DNA from: Bordetella flabilis
GTDB taxonomy: Bacteria; Pseudomonadota; Gammaproteobacteria; Burkholderiales; Burkholderiaceae_B
DNA length: 64,000 nt
NCBI RefSeq assembly: GCF_001676725.1
Contig: NZ_CP016172.1
Span: 372,001-436,000 of the forward strand
Reading direction: 5' to 3'
The translations under genes were made by a program, and so were the position numbers. The notes under the pieces are model-generated. The model was not told the origin of the DNA and did not search any database. It saw only the letters and a program-made list of their open reading frames with translations. Positions 26,571 to 35,930 of this stretch are shown here, piece by piece (position 1 is the stretch's first letter; each line of letters starts with the position of its first letter).

Positions 26571-26602
26571 TTCAGTTACTTTCCTTATCCGCCGAGCCCA
26601 TC

Positions 26603-27580
26603 ATGACGCCCTGGAAACCCTTCGCCGCCGCGTTCGCCCTGGCCGCCGCCACCATAGCGGCGCCCGCCGCGACCGCCGCCTATCCAGATCAACCCATCAA
26701 GATCGTCGTTCCGTACACGGCGGGCGGCAGCTCGGATGTCATTGCGCGCGCCATCAGCGACGAACTGAGCGCCGAACTTGGCCAGTCGGTCATCGTGGAG
26801 AACCGCGCCGGGGCGGGCTCCATGATCGGGACTGCCTACGTCGCCAATGAAAAGGCGGATGGCTATACGCTCCTGCTGGCGGACGTCCCCTTTACCATCG
26901 TGCCGGCCCTGTATGGAGACCGCATCAAGTACAAGCCGCAGGCCGACTTCACCGCGGTGTCGCTGCTGGGCGTGTCGCCCATGTACCTTTTCGTCAACCC
27001 GGCGTTTCCCGCAAAGAGCGTGAAGGAACTGGTGGACATGGCGCTCGCCAAGCCCGGCTCCATCTCCATCGGTTCCGGCGGCAATGGTTCGCTGACGCAC
27101 CTCATGGCCGCGCTTTTCATGCTCAATACCGGGATCAAGTTGGTGCATATCCCTTACAAGGGCGCGTCGGCTTCCGTCAACGACCTTGCCGGCGGCCAGA
27201 TCGACGCCAGCTTCACCACCATGCCTACCGCCACCGCCCTGTACCAGGCGGGCCGTGTGCGGCCGCTGGCGGTATCCAGCCCCCAGCGCCAGCAGGAAAG
27301 CCCCGATGTTCCCACCTTCGACGAGGCCGGCGTGGCCAATATGACGGTGCAAAGCTGGTGGGGCCTCGTGGCCCCGGCTCGTACGCCCGCTCCGGTGCTG
27401 GAAAAACTCAACGCCGCCATGGCCAAGGTCATGCAATCGCCCAAGGTGGTGGGGCGACTGAACAGCGTGGGCGTCAATCTGCCCTCGGACACCAGCGCCG
27501 CGGCCCTGCAGAAGCTGCTTGCCGCCGACTTCACGCGTTGGGACGAGGTCGTCAAACGCGCCGGCATTACCTTCGAATAA
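26603..27580 (+). CDS. Bug-type tripartite tricarboxylate transporter substrate-binding protein
   Basis: A 325-residue periplasmic receptor with a Sec signal peptide (residues 1-26, cleaved near ATAA-YPDQP). The mature sequence has the Bug family signatures YPDQPIKIVVPYTAGGSSDVIARAI, VENRAGAGSMIGTAYVA, ADGYTLLL, LVHIPYKGASASVNDLAGGQID and WWGLVAPARTPAPVLEKLNAA. No TctA/TctB membrane genes are adjacent, as usual for the many orphan Bug proteins of Bordetella and Cupriavidus. It is followed after 12 bp by an M28 peptidase, which suggests that the ligand is a small amide or peptide; this is an inference. Confidence 0.93.
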   Translation: MTPWKPFAAAFALAAATIAAPAATAAYPDQPIKIVVPYTAGGSSDVIARAISDELSAELGQSVIVENRAGAGSMIGTAYVANEKADGYTLLLADVPFTIVPALYGDRIKYKPQADFTAVSLLGVSPMYLFVNPAFPAKSVKELVDMALAKPGSISIGSGGNGSLTHLMAALFMLNTGIKLVHIPYKGASASVNDLAGGQIDASFTTMPTATALYQAGRVRPLAVSSPQRQQESPDVPTFDEAGVANMTVQSWWGLVAPARTPAPVLEKLNAAMAKVMQSPKVVGRLNSVGVNLPSDTSAAALQKLLAADFTRWDEVVKRAGITFE

Positions 27581-27592
27581 GGAGCCCGGCGC

Positions 27593-28867
27593 ATGGATAC
27601 ATGGCTGGAAGATGCGGCGGCCGATGCCGCCCTGATGAACGATTTCCATGCAATCTGCGCCTTCGGCGGGCGCCTCTCGGGCAGTGGGCAGGACACCGCC
27701 GCCATCGGTTGGGCGTTGAGCCGGATGCGCCACATCGGCGACGACGCGCGCCGCCTGCAGGTACCCTATGACGGCTGGCGCGCGGGGCGTGTCGCCTTGA
27801 CACTGGTCGGCAGCCCTCAACCCCTGGCCTGCCGGGCTCTGCTGCGGTCCGCCTCGACGCCCGTGGAAGGACTGGAGGGCGAACTCGTCGACCTGGGCGA
27901 AGGCCGTACCGAGGACTTCGACCGAGCCGGCCCGGCGGTGCAGGGCAAGATTGTCCTGGTCCGGCACGAGTATCCGTTTTCCCCGCGCCACCTGCACCGG
28001 CGGCGCAAATACGACCTTGCCGTCGCGCGCGGCGCCATAGGCTTTCTCATCGCCAACCCGCTGCCCGGCGGCGGCCTGCTGTCCGGTTCGTCGGGACGTC
28101 CGCGCGGCGCGGCGGGCATACCGGCCGCCTATGTCGATTACGACAGCGCGCTGGCGCTGGCCCGGGCGGCGCAGGCGGGCCCCGCCCGCGTGCGCATGGT
28201 GGTCGAAGGCCAGGAAGACGAAAACGCCCTGGCCGATCTGGCCATCCTCGATATACCGGGCGGGACCGACAGCCGGGTCGTCATCAGCGCCCATATGGAC
28301 GGCCACGACCTGGGCAGCAGCGCCCTGGACAATGCCACCGGCGTGGCAGTGGCCCTGGCCGCCGCGCGCGTGCTGGCGCCCCGCATATCCACGCAGACGC
28401 ATGGCCTGCGGGTCTGCTTCTTCACCGCCGAGGAATGGGCCCTGGCGGGCTCGGCCCGGTATCTGGCCGACATGGACCCCGCGCAACGTCGGACGCTGAA
28501 GCTCAACATCAACCTGGATACGGTGGGCGGTGACTCGCGCCTGACCGCCTTGATCAGCGATTTCCCGGCCCTGGCGCCCTTCGTCGCGCAAGCCGGTGCG
28601 CGCGCCGGTATCCCGGTGGATAGTTATTTACCGCTGATGCCGAATTCCGATCACGCCAACTTCGCCGCGCATGGCATCCCCGCATTGCGCCTGGTGGCGG
28701 GGTTCGATCGTCCCGAATCGGCCGTCAACAACATCCTGTCGCCTGGAGATATCCCCGCGGTGGTGCAGGAGTCGGAGTTGCGCGCCGCCCTGCGCGTGAC
28801 GTGCGCCATGGCGTGGCAGGGCCTGTCCATGCCTTCCATGGCGTTGGACGCCCTGGCCCGACGCTGA
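27593..28867 (+). CDS. M28-family metallopeptidase (aminopeptidase-like) with PA-type insert
   Basis: A 424-residue M28-family zinc hydrolase with GGAG 9 nt before the ATG. A protease-associated-type segment covers about residues 115-190 (KIVLVRHEYPFS, YDLAVARGAIGFLIANPL). The di-zinc site is complete: H234 and D236 in ISAHMDGHDLGSSALDNATG, D246, E280/E281 in FFTAEEWALAGSARYL, D309 in INLDTVGGD, and the His of PNSDHANFAAHGIPALRL. No signal peptide is seen, so it probably acts in the cytoplasm on a substrate taken up with help of the Bug receptor encoded 12 bp upstream. Confidence 0.88.
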   Translation: MDTWLEDAAADAALMNDFHAICAFGGRLSGSGQDTAAIGWALSRMRHIGDDARRLQVPYDGWRAGRVALTLVGSPQPLACRALLRSASTPVEGLEGELVDLGEGRTEDFDRAGPAVQGKIVLVRHEYPFSPRHLHRRRKYDLAVARGAIGFLIANPLPGGGLLSGSSGRPRGAAGIPAAYVDYDSALALARAAQAGPARVRMVVEGQEDENALADLAILDIPGGTDSRVVISAHMDGHDLGSSALDNATGVAVALAAARVLAPRISTQTHGLRVCFFTAEEWALAGSARYLADMDPAQRRTLKLNINLDTVGGDSRLTALISDFPALAPFVAQAGARAGIPVDSYLPLMPNSDHANFAAHGIPALRLVAGFDRPESAVNNILSPGDIPAVVQESELRAALRVTCAMAWQGLSMPSMALDALARR

Positions 28868-28996
28868 CGCCGCCATCCGCGCCGCTGCGTAACGATGCGG
28901 CGAGGGCATATCGCCGCGGCCCTCTGGCGTCTGCTGCGAGGATGCGTTGGGGCGGAGGGAAAATTCCTACGGTGTTCTGCCGTTCATGGCGCCGAG

Positions 28997-29014
28997 AGTC
29001 GGAATTCTCCGACT
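28997..29014. promoter_or_regulatory. 18-bp perfect inverted repeat upstream of small ORF
   Basis: AGTCGGA-ATTC-TCCGACT is perfectly symmetric in its arms and lies 72 bp before the small ORF at 29086 and 130 bp after the M28 peptidase stop codon. It may be an operator or a terminator stem; there is no T-run. Confidence 0.4.
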
Positions 29015-29085
29015 GACCGGTGCCTATCGGCTGTCTAGACTTCCCGTCCCGCCGCCGCCGAGCGGCTCGCGTGAAGGAGAAGTCC

Positions 29086-29331
29086 ATGAGTTCGATCGAT
29101 GGTGCCGCACACCGAAATACCGGTATGGCCTCTGTCCCGGCCAACCCGCCCGTAACGCCGGCGTCCCCATCCGCCGATATGGCCGATGCGCTGGCGCGTG
29201 TGCAAGCGCAGGATAAAAGCACGACGCCGCGCCGACGAACCTCCAAGGCCGGCGCGACGGCATACATTGAATGCATCGACGCCGCCGATCCCCGAAACGA
29301 GCCTGCGACGATGGTCATCAGGCAGGGGTAG
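29086..29331 (+). CDS. Short hypothetical protein (81 aa)
   Basis: An 81-residue ORF starting at an ATG with AAGGAGA 7 nt upstream, a good ribosome site for so short a frame. The protein is Ala/Pro/Ser/Thr-rich (SVPANPPVTPASPSADMADA), carries a basic patch (TTPRRRTSKAG) and ends in NEPATMVIRQG. No membrane segment, signal or known domain is visible. It sits alone between the M28 peptidase and the convergent SYLF lipoprotein. It may be spurious; the ribosome site and the palindrome upstream are the only support. Confidence 0.4.
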   Translation: MSSIDGAAHRNTGMASVPANPPVTPASPSADMADALARVQAQDKSTTPRRRTSKAGATAYIECIDAADPRNEPATMVIRQG

Positions 29332-29415
29332 GCGGCGTCTGGTCGCCGCCGCGATCCGTGTCGCGGCAAGCCGGGGCGTCGAACCGCCGTCGATGGCCGC
29401 CGACGCACTACTGGC

Positions 29416-29991
29416 TTACAAGTCCGTCTTGGTGATCTTGGTGCCTTCGAGCGTCAGATTGGCCATCAGGCCGGCGTTGGTCATGACGAAGGCCACCACC
29501 GATTGGCGCGCGGTCGTCGTGTCCACCGAGCCATTGGCGCCGATCTTCGCGACGGCCACCGAGGCATCGGCACCGGCGCTCCAGCCATTGCTGTTGCGGA
29601 ATTTGTCCAGGGCTTCCGGCGTCATGAACATGATGACGACGGCTTTCGATTGGGCGCCCAACTGCCAGCCGACGGAGCCGGAGGCCAGGCTGTAATAGCC
29701 CTGCGTGGCATTGCCGACGCGCAGCACGCCTTGTCCATATTCGGCGCCTACTACGAAGCCGCCGGTCAATACGCTGGGGAACACCAGCATGCCCTTGGCA
29801 TTGCTCGCCATTTCGCGCGAGCCGGGCACCGAGTTGTACAGGCGGCTCAGGGTGGCATCGGCTCCGGAATTAAGTTCCTGTCGCTTGGTGCTGGCGGACC
29901 CGGACGCCTTGTCTCCCGTTGTGGTGCACGCCGCCAGGGCCGTGGCCAACAGCATCGCAGCAGGCAAAGTCACGAAGTTTCGACGGTTCAT
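29416..29991 (-). CDS. SYLF-domain (Ysc84-like) lipoprotein
   Basis: A 191-residue protein with GGGAGA before the ATG at 29991. An N-terminal lipoprotein signal (MNRRNFVTLPAAMLLATALAAC, lipobox LAAC) is followed by the SYLF domain: SRLYNSVPGSREMASNAKGMLVFPSVLTGGFVVGAEYGQGVL, YYSLASGSVGWQLGAQSKAVVIMFMT, and a C-terminal GLMANLTLEGTKITK. Bacterial SYLF proteins are envelope proteins of unclear function; the eukaryotic Ysc84 version binds lipid and actin. Monocistronic. Confidence 0.87.
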   Translation of the reverse strand: MNRRNFVTLPAAMLLATALAACTTTGDKASGSASTKRQELNSGADATLSRLYNSVPGSREMASNAKGMLVFPSVLTGGFVVGAEYGQGVLRVGNATQGYYSLASGSVGWQLGAQSKAVVIMFMTPEALDKFRNSNGWSAGADASVAVAKIGANGSVDTTTARQSVVAFVMTNAGLMANLTLEGTKITKTDL

Positions 29992-30156
29992 TGCTTTTCT
30001 CCCAGCGTTGTATGAAGCGAAGCCGCGGGCACGGGCCCGGGACCAGATGAGGACTCGGCGCGCCGTCTTGCCCTGCCGCCGTGGTCCGCACCCATTATTC
30101 GCCACAACAATTCAAACAACGGCGACATTCCCCTACCGATTGCAACCGACACGCCC

Positions 30157-32664
30157 CTACAGCTTTTCAACCGGAACGGCGTGGGCCTTCCAGATACGGT
30201 CGCAGTACTCGCGCACCGCCCGGTCCGATGAAAACTTTCCCGAGCGAGCCGTGTTCAGAATCGACATCCGCGTCCAGGCCTGCGTATCCCGATAGGCCTC
30301 GTCGACCCGGTTCTGGCAGGCCGCGTACGAGGCGTAGTCGGCCAGCAGCATATAGGGGTCGTGGTGCAGCAGATCGTCGATCATTGACGAAAACAGTGCG
30401 CTGTCGCCGCGCGAGAAGAAACCCGAACCGATCAATTCCAGTACGGACTGCAACTCGGCATCCTGCTCCAGGAAATCCATCGGGCGATAGCCTTCGCGGC
30501 GCAGCCCGTAAACCTCTTCGGCGGTCAGGCCGAACAGGAAGAAGTTGTCCTCGCCGACTTCGTCGCGGATTTCGATGTTCGCGCCGTCCATCGTGCCGAT
30601 CGTTATCGCCCCGTTCATCGCGAACTTCATATTTCCCGTGCCCGATGCCTCCTTGCCGGCCAGGGATATCTGCTCCGAAAGCTCTGCGGCGGGATAGACC
30701 CATTGTCCCAAGGTGACGCTGAAGTTGGGCAGGAAGACCACCTTCAGCCGGTCGCGTACATCCGGATCGTTGTTGACCACGTCGCCGATGGCGGTAATGA
30801 GCTTGATCATCAGCTTGGCACGGACATAGCCCGGCGCCGCCTTGCCGCCGAAGATGAAGGTGCGCGGGGCAATATCCAGGTTGCGCTGCGACTTCAGCCG
30901 GTGATAAAGGGCGGCGATATGGACCGCAGACAGATGCTGGCGCTTGTACTCGTGAATGCGCTTGACCTGGACGTCGAACATCGAATCGGGATCGACCTTG
31001 ATGCCGGTTTTGCGCAGGATGACCGATGCCAGATCGACCTTGTTGGCGCGTTTGATCGCGCGCCATTCGCTGCCGAAGGCCGCGTCGTCCGCATAGGGCT
31101 CGATGCCGGCGATCTGGGGCCAGTCCTTGATCCATTCATCACCGATGCATCGCGTGACCAGCTTGGTCAGGCGGGGATTGCTCAGGGCCACCCAGCGGCG
31201 CGGCGTGACGCCGTTGGTCATGCTGTCGAATTTCTCCGGCCACATGGCGTAGAAATCCTTGAGCAGGTCGCGCTTCAGCAATTCCGAGTGCAGGTTCGCG
31301 ACGCCGTTGATGGCATGGCTGCCGACACAGGCCAGATGGGCCATCCGGACATAGCGTTCACCGCTCTCGTCGATCAGCGACAAGCGCGCGATGCGCGTTT
31401 CGTCGCCAAAGAAATGGATGCGGGCCTCGTTCAGGAAGCGCGCATTGATTTCGTAGATGATTTCCAGGTGGCGCGGCAGCACCCGGCGGAAAAGTTCCAG
31501 CGGCCAGCGCTCCAGTGCCTCGGGCAGCAAGGTATGGTTGGTGTACGAAAACGTCTGCCGCGTAATGTCCCAGGCACGTTCCCAGGGCACCAGGTGTTCG
31601 TCCACCAGCAGCCGCATCAGTTCGGCGACGCCGATGGCCGGGTGGGTATCGTTCAACTGCATCGCAAAGGACTTGTGGAACGATGTGACGGGCTGTCCGC
31701 GCTGGCGCTGCAGGCGCAGCATGTCCTGTAAAGAGCACGAAACAAAGAAGTATTGCTGCTCCAGCCGCAATTCCTTGCCCTGGCGGCTTTCGTCGTTGGG
31801 ATAGAGGACCTTGGTCAGGTTTTCCGACGTGACCTTCTTGCTGACCGCGCCCAGGTAGTCACCGCGGTTGAACACATGGAAGTCGAAGGCCTCGGTGGCT
31901 TCGGCCCGCCATAGGCGCAGGGTGTTCGTGGTGCCGACCCGGTAGCCGGGAATCGGAGAATCGAAGGGCACGCCAGCCACGGTTTTCTCGGGAACCCAGC
32001 GGACACGGAATCGGCCATTGTCGTCCGTGTACTGTTCGGTGTGTCCGCCCAGCTTGACCTGCACCGCCCATTCCGCGTGCTGGATTTCCCATGGGTTGCC
32101 AAAGCGCAGCCAGGCATCGGTGTTTTCCACCTGCCAGCCGTCCATGATGGTCTGGTAGAAGATGCCGTATTCGTAGCGGATGCCATAGCCGATGGCCGGC
32201 ACTTCCAGCGTGGCCAGCGATTCGATGAAGCACGCCGCCAGCCGCCCCAGGCCGCCGTTGCCCAGGCCCGGCTCTTCTTCCTGGCGCAACAGCTCGTCCA
32301 GGTCCAGGCCGAGCTCGCTCATCGCCAGGCGGATCTCGTGGGAAACTCCCAGGCTGAGGAGGTTGTTGCCCAGGTAGGGTCCCATGAGGAACTCGGCCGA
32401 CAGATATGCCACTGTACGAGCGTTGCGTTTTTGGTACGTGGCCGTGGTGTCGAACCAGGACCGCACCAGCCGATCACGCACCGTGTGGGCAAGAGACTGA
32501 TACAGGTCATTCTTCGACGCGATGTCCAGCGACTTGCCTTGCGTATAGAGCAGATGGTCCAAAAAAGCGCGTTTCAGCGATTCCCGGGACAACGACGACC
32601 GATCGTTTTCCGGACCTGCGGAGGCGGCGGGCGGAGCGAGGGTGACGCTTTCGGGATCTTTCAA
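30157..32664 (-). CDS. glgP: Glycogen phosphorylase
   Basis: An 835-residue glycogen/starch/alpha-glucan phosphorylase of normal length, with AAGGAA before the ATG. Motifs seen: LLYTQGKSLDIASKNDLYQSLA near the N-terminus, GNGGLGRLAACFIESLATL, IGYGIRYEYGIF, and near the C-terminus EASGTGNMKFAMNGAITIGT, which holds the pyridoxal-phosphate lysine. It releases glucose-1-phosphate from storage glucans. No other glycogen gene lies beside it, so it is separated from any glg operon. Confidence 0.97.
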   Translation of the reverse strand: MKDPESVTLAPPAASAGPENDRSSLSRESLKRAFLDHLLYTQGKSLDIASKNDLYQSLAHTVRDRLVRSWFDTTATYQKRNARTVAYLSAEFLMGPYLGNNLLSLGVSHEIRLAMSELGLDLDELLRQEEEPGLGNGGLGRLAACFIESLATLEVPAIGYGIRYEYGIFYQTIMDGWQVENTDAWLRFGNPWEIQHAEWAVQVKLGGHTEQYTDDNGRFRVRWVPEKTVAGVPFDSPIPGYRVGTTNTLRLWRAEATEAFDFHVFNRGDYLGAVSKKVTSENLTKVLYPNDESRQGKELRLEQQYFFVSCSLQDMLRLQRQRGQPVTSFHKSFAMQLNDTHPAIGVAELMRLLVDEHLVPWERAWDITRQTFSYTNHTLLPEALERWPLELFRRVLPRHLEIIYEINARFLNEARIHFFGDETRIARLSLIDESGERYVRMAHLACVGSHAINGVANLHSELLKRDLLKDFYAMWPEKFDSMTNGVTPRRWVALSNPRLTKLVTRCIGDEWIKDWPQIAGIEPYADDAAFGSEWRAIKRANKVDLASVILRKTGIKVDPDSMFDVQVKRIHEYKRQHLSAVHIAALYHRLKSQRNLDIAPRTFIFGGKAAPGYVRAKLMIKLITAIGDVVNNDPDVRDRLKVVFLPNFSVTLGQWVYPAAELSEQISLAGKEASGTGNMKFAMNGAITIGTMDGANIEIRDEVGEDNFFLFGLTAEEVYGLRREGYRPMDFLEQDAELQSVLELIGSGFFSRGDSALFSSMIDDLLHHDPYMLLADYASYAACQNRVDEAYRDTQAWTRMSILNTARSGKFSSDRAVREYCDRIWKAHAVPVEKL

Positions 32665-32999
32665 TGTGTTTCCTTGGAAGCGGTTAGGTCAACAAAAATC
32701 CTAATCCAAATGAATTGGCTTTTGTAGGTAACGAGCTGAACAATCGGCAACAAGTTCCAAGCGCGGCCTAGCGGCGAGCCCGGCGATACGCGTTGCGTTT
32801 GGGAAGTTTCCCACGCAGTCCATCCGCTTTGCCTGCCCGGCTGCCCGGCCCAGCCCCTACGGCTTTGTCGTGGCTGCTTCTTTACACTGGGACGCCATTC
32901 CGCGGTCATGGGTTGTCCGGCACGGGCCAGGCCGCAAGCCGGCGTCCTTCCTTGTAGTCCATCGCCGTCGTGTGCGGCGGCAGTCCCCGATAAATCAAT
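32665..32999. other. Intergenic region between glgP and the 33-kb cassette
   Basis: A 335-bp region from which glgP reads left and the unrecognised 976-residue gene reads right. The part nearest glgP (32690-32740) is AT-rich and probably holds its promoter. I could not identify a convincing promoter or ribosome site for the rightward gene, whose upstream bases (CCCCGATAAATCAAT) lack a Shine-Dalgarno motif. Confidence 0.4.
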
Positions 33000-35930
33000 A
33001 TGGCCACCATACACGGTTCCCATTCTTCGCTGATCGCAGACAGCGGTCGTTCCCAGGATCGCGTCCAGTTACTCGCCGGCAAGCCGGCATTCAGAAAGCA
33101 GGGTGGTACACGGAAGCGGGCAGGCGCGGTGGTCGCCTACCTGTCCAGTATGGCGCAATCCTACTTCTCGGTGCCCGACCAGACACGGCCGCGCGCGGGA
33201 TCGGAAGCGCGCGGCAGCAACCACAAGCTGCGGGCACAGTACAAGTCATGGATCGATGAGCTCGTCTCGGCACGTCGTCCACGGCTGCTGCCGGCGCTGG
33301 AGGCTTTGCACAGATTCCTGGGTGAAACCGCCACCATCAAGGTAAGCGGTACCGCGGAACAGATGTCGCGCCCGTTCGCGCAGGTGTATTGCGCCGGCGG
33401 CAGCCGTGCGGACCTGCTCCTCCTGAACGAACGCCTGGATGTCCTCGCCGGAGCCGAATCGTTGTTTGCCGCGATGAACGAGACCAATCGCCAGGACGTG
33501 CAAGCGGTGATGCAGGTCCTGAAGCGGTCGCTCCTGCAGGAACTCGCCGAGCGCGAGATCGGCGCGCCGCTCATGATGCTTGCCGGTCGCCTGAATGAAA
33601 CGGCGCTGCGGCCTGCCGACATCGCCCGGGCATGGTACTGGTTGGATGACCGCGTTCGATCGGCGGGCGACGAAGGCCTGGATCGGGTCGCCTATCTGCA
33701 GGCCGGCCTGGAACGCCTGCCCATGTCTCGGACCCGTGTCCTGGCGGCCGTGCTGGCGAACCAGGTTCCGCCGTTCGCCCGCAAGGCCCGCCAGTTGCTC
33801 GACGCCATCGTCAATGAGGCTCGGGCCGGTGCGCCGGCCGCTGCGCGGGACCAGCACCTGGACCAGGCAGCGGTCCGCGAATCCGTTCGTCAACACGTGG
33901 CATCCACGCTGGCCGCCCAGGCGACTGAAATGGCCGGTCGCCTGGACAACGCCTTGCGCCCTGGCGTCAGGACGGCCGAGGTTGCCAACCGGGCGTGGCG
34001 CACGATGCGCGAAACGGTGAAGGAGCTCGGCTGGCTGTACACGCGCGGGGCCGCAGAGGACGACGATGCCGATGTGGATGCCGTGGTGGATGCGCAAGTG
34101 GAATCATTGTTCGCGCGCACGCTCGAGCAATTGAAATCGGATGCGCTGGTGGCCGTGCTGGCGAAGGTCGATACCGAGCGCCTGCTCGCGGTGTACGGCC
34201 ACCGCCACTGCTGGACCGAGGCGCAATGGGACAGGCTGGCGCTGGTTGTCGACCAGGCCTGCCATGCTCGCCATGCCGGCCTGCATGCCCACGTGCTGGA
34301 CGCCCGCGGCGGCGTCGAAGCCGCGTTGAAGCAGGATAGGCGCATCGCGGTTGCCCATGCATTGATGGTGCTTGGGGACGCGTTGGCCGAACGCGAGCGC
34401 TTCTCGTCACACTGCGAGACATCATCGCCACGGGAGGACGACCTGGCCCTGGGGGCCACCATCGACCGTGCCGCGGGCAGTTTGCGGTTGGGGGGCGATG
34501 CCGATGCCGGGCTCGGGCAGGTATCGCTGCGGGTCTTGAACGACGGTGCCCTGGGCAGCCTGCGTGTGGCAGGCGATGGGCTGGCGTCCCACGGTCTGTC
34601 GCTGGATGGCGCGGCGCTTGCCGCCGAAATCGGCCGGCGCTCGGCGCCGTACGACGCGGCGCTCGCGGAGCGCCTGGATCAAGTGATGGCTTTGCTGCAT
34701 GTGGGCAGCGTCTCGCCACGAACGTTCACCCGCGCGGTGGCATCCCTGGTCCTGGCCGAGACGGCGCGTCTGGATGCGCAGCAAATCCTCGGGTATGGAC
34801 ATGCGGATCAGGCCCTGTTGCACTCCGATGCGTTGGCGCACACGGTGTTGTCGGCCCTGTATCGCGATGGCGCCGCGTCGGCGCAGTTGACATCCGAAGC
34901 CAGGCGCCATGTCGCCGGGCTGTCCAGGGCGCTGCGCGCCATCGCGGCGGCAGGCGGCGCCCGGCCGGGCAGTGCCGCGGCGGGGGAGGGACGGGCGACG
35001 GCAAAGGTGGCCGCGGCGATATCGGTCCTGGAAGCCATCGCCCGGTACGGCAAGGTGCCCCATGGCGACAACGCGGGGTCATACGCGAACGATCCCTATT
35101 GGAACGATAGCCGCCTCACCGAGGTCGCCGCGAGCTTCGGCCTGCGTTTCGATCCGGCACGCCGGCGCGCACAGCCGCTGTTCGGCCTGAAGCATCGGGC
35201 CCGCTTGATGGCATCGCTGGGCATGCTGATGGCCCAGCCGGCACGCGTCTCCTTCGAATCCCTGGCGTTGCCCGCAGCAGGCAACGAGGGAGCGGTACAG
35301 GTGGAAAGGCACTTTCACCGTGCCCTGTATCAGCGTGGCGATATCTCCCTGTGGGTCGAAGGCGAGGGGCGCGATCGTCCCGCGTATGGCGATGGAGCGG
35401 GCACGTCGACGCCTCAGGCACCGGAGGCGTCCAATCGCGCGCTGGCTACTCTCGCACGCATGACGGATGACGGCGGAGCGAGCCTGACGCGGCTGATGTC
35501 GCTGGTGGCCCAGGGTATCGCGGATTTCACCGCGTCGATGCGCAACATGGCGCCGCTGGGGCGCTGGCTCGGAGTTCCGGATCCGCAGGGTGTGAGGCAG
35601 GTGCATTTCGATGTTAGCGAGCTGCCGCGTGGCGAGTATCGGGTCGACGTGTCCGCATCCCTGGACACCAACCGGCCCGACGCAGACGCCGCCGTTGTCA
35701 TGAATCTGCATATAGATAGGACAGGGCGTCGGGTAAAGGGTCTGATAGTGCCCGTGGAACTGTGGATACGTCCCATTGATGACGCCGCGCAGGGCAACGC
35801 TGCCCGCCACGCGGTTACTACGGGCCGCAATGCCCGGACGTTCTCAGGCTTTCATGCCGGGGGCGGCGAGTCGCTCCCGGCCATTGGCCAGCATCGCTTA
35901 TCACTTTCATCAGTGGGGATTCACACATGA
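33000..35930 (+). CDS. Large unrecognised protein, first gene of a coupled pair
   Basis: A 976-residue protein with no domain that I recognise. It has no Sec signal or membrane helix; the first 25 residues are Ser/Gly-rich (ATIHGSHSSLIADSGR). Most of residues 55-700 is predicted helical, Ala/Leu/Arg-rich. An acidic run sits near residue 355 (AEDDDADVDAVVDAQVE). Around residues 680-760 a more distinct block appears (YGKVPHGDNAGSYANDPYWN, FGLRFDPARRRAQPLFGLKH), and the C-terminus looks beta-rich (VRQVHFDVSELPRGEYRVDV, VVMNLHIDRTGRRVKGLIVP). Size, helical character and lack of export signal would fit a secreted effector or toxin, but this is conjecture. It overlaps the next gene by 4 bp (ATGA), so the two are coupled. 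An alternative start is the ATG at 33150. Confidence 0.7.
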   Translation: MATIHGSHSSLIADSGRSQDRVQLLAGKPAFRKQGGTRKRAGAVVAYLSSMAQSYFSVPDQTRPRAGSEARGSNHKLRAQYKSWIDELVSARRPRLLPALEALHRFLGETATIKVSGTAEQMSRPFAQVYCAGGSRADLLLLNERLDVLAGAESLFAAMNETNRQDVQAVMQVLKRSLLQELAEREIGAPLMMLAGRLNETALRPADIARAWYWLDDRVRSAGDEGLDRVAYLQAGLERLPMSRTRVLAAVLANQVPPFARKARQLLDAIVNEARAGAPAAARDQHLDQAAVRESVRQHVASTLAAQATEMAGRLDNALRPGVRTAEVANRAWRTMRETVKELGWLYTRGAAEDDDADVDAVVDAQVESLFARTLEQLKSDALVAVLAKVDTERLLAVYGHRHCWTEAQWDRLALVVDQACHARHAGLHAHVLDARGGVEAALKQDRRIAVAHALMVLGDALAERERFSSHCETSSPREDDLALGATIDRAAGSLRLGGDADAGLGQVSLRVLNDGALGSLRVAGDGLASHGLSLDGAALAAEIGRRSAPYDAALAERLDQVMALLHVGSVSPRTFTRAVASLVLAETARLDAQQILGYGHADQALLHSDALAHTVLSALYRDGAASAQLTSEARRHVAGLSRALRAIAAAGGARPGSAAAGEGRATAKVAAAISVLEAIARYGKVPHGDNAGSYANDPYWNDSRLTEVAASFGLRFDPARRRAQPLFGLKHRARLMASLGMLMAQPARVSFESLALPAAGNEGAVQVERHFHRALYQRGDISLWVEGEGRDRPAYGDGAGTSTPQAPEASNRALATLARMTDDGGASLTRLMSLVAQGIADFTASMRNMAPLGRWLGVPDPQGVRQVHFDVSELPRGEYRVDVSASLDTNRPDADAAVVMNLHIDRTGRRVKGLIVPVELWIRPIDDAAQGNAARHAVTTGRNARTFSGFHAGGGESLPAIGQHRLSLSSVGIHT

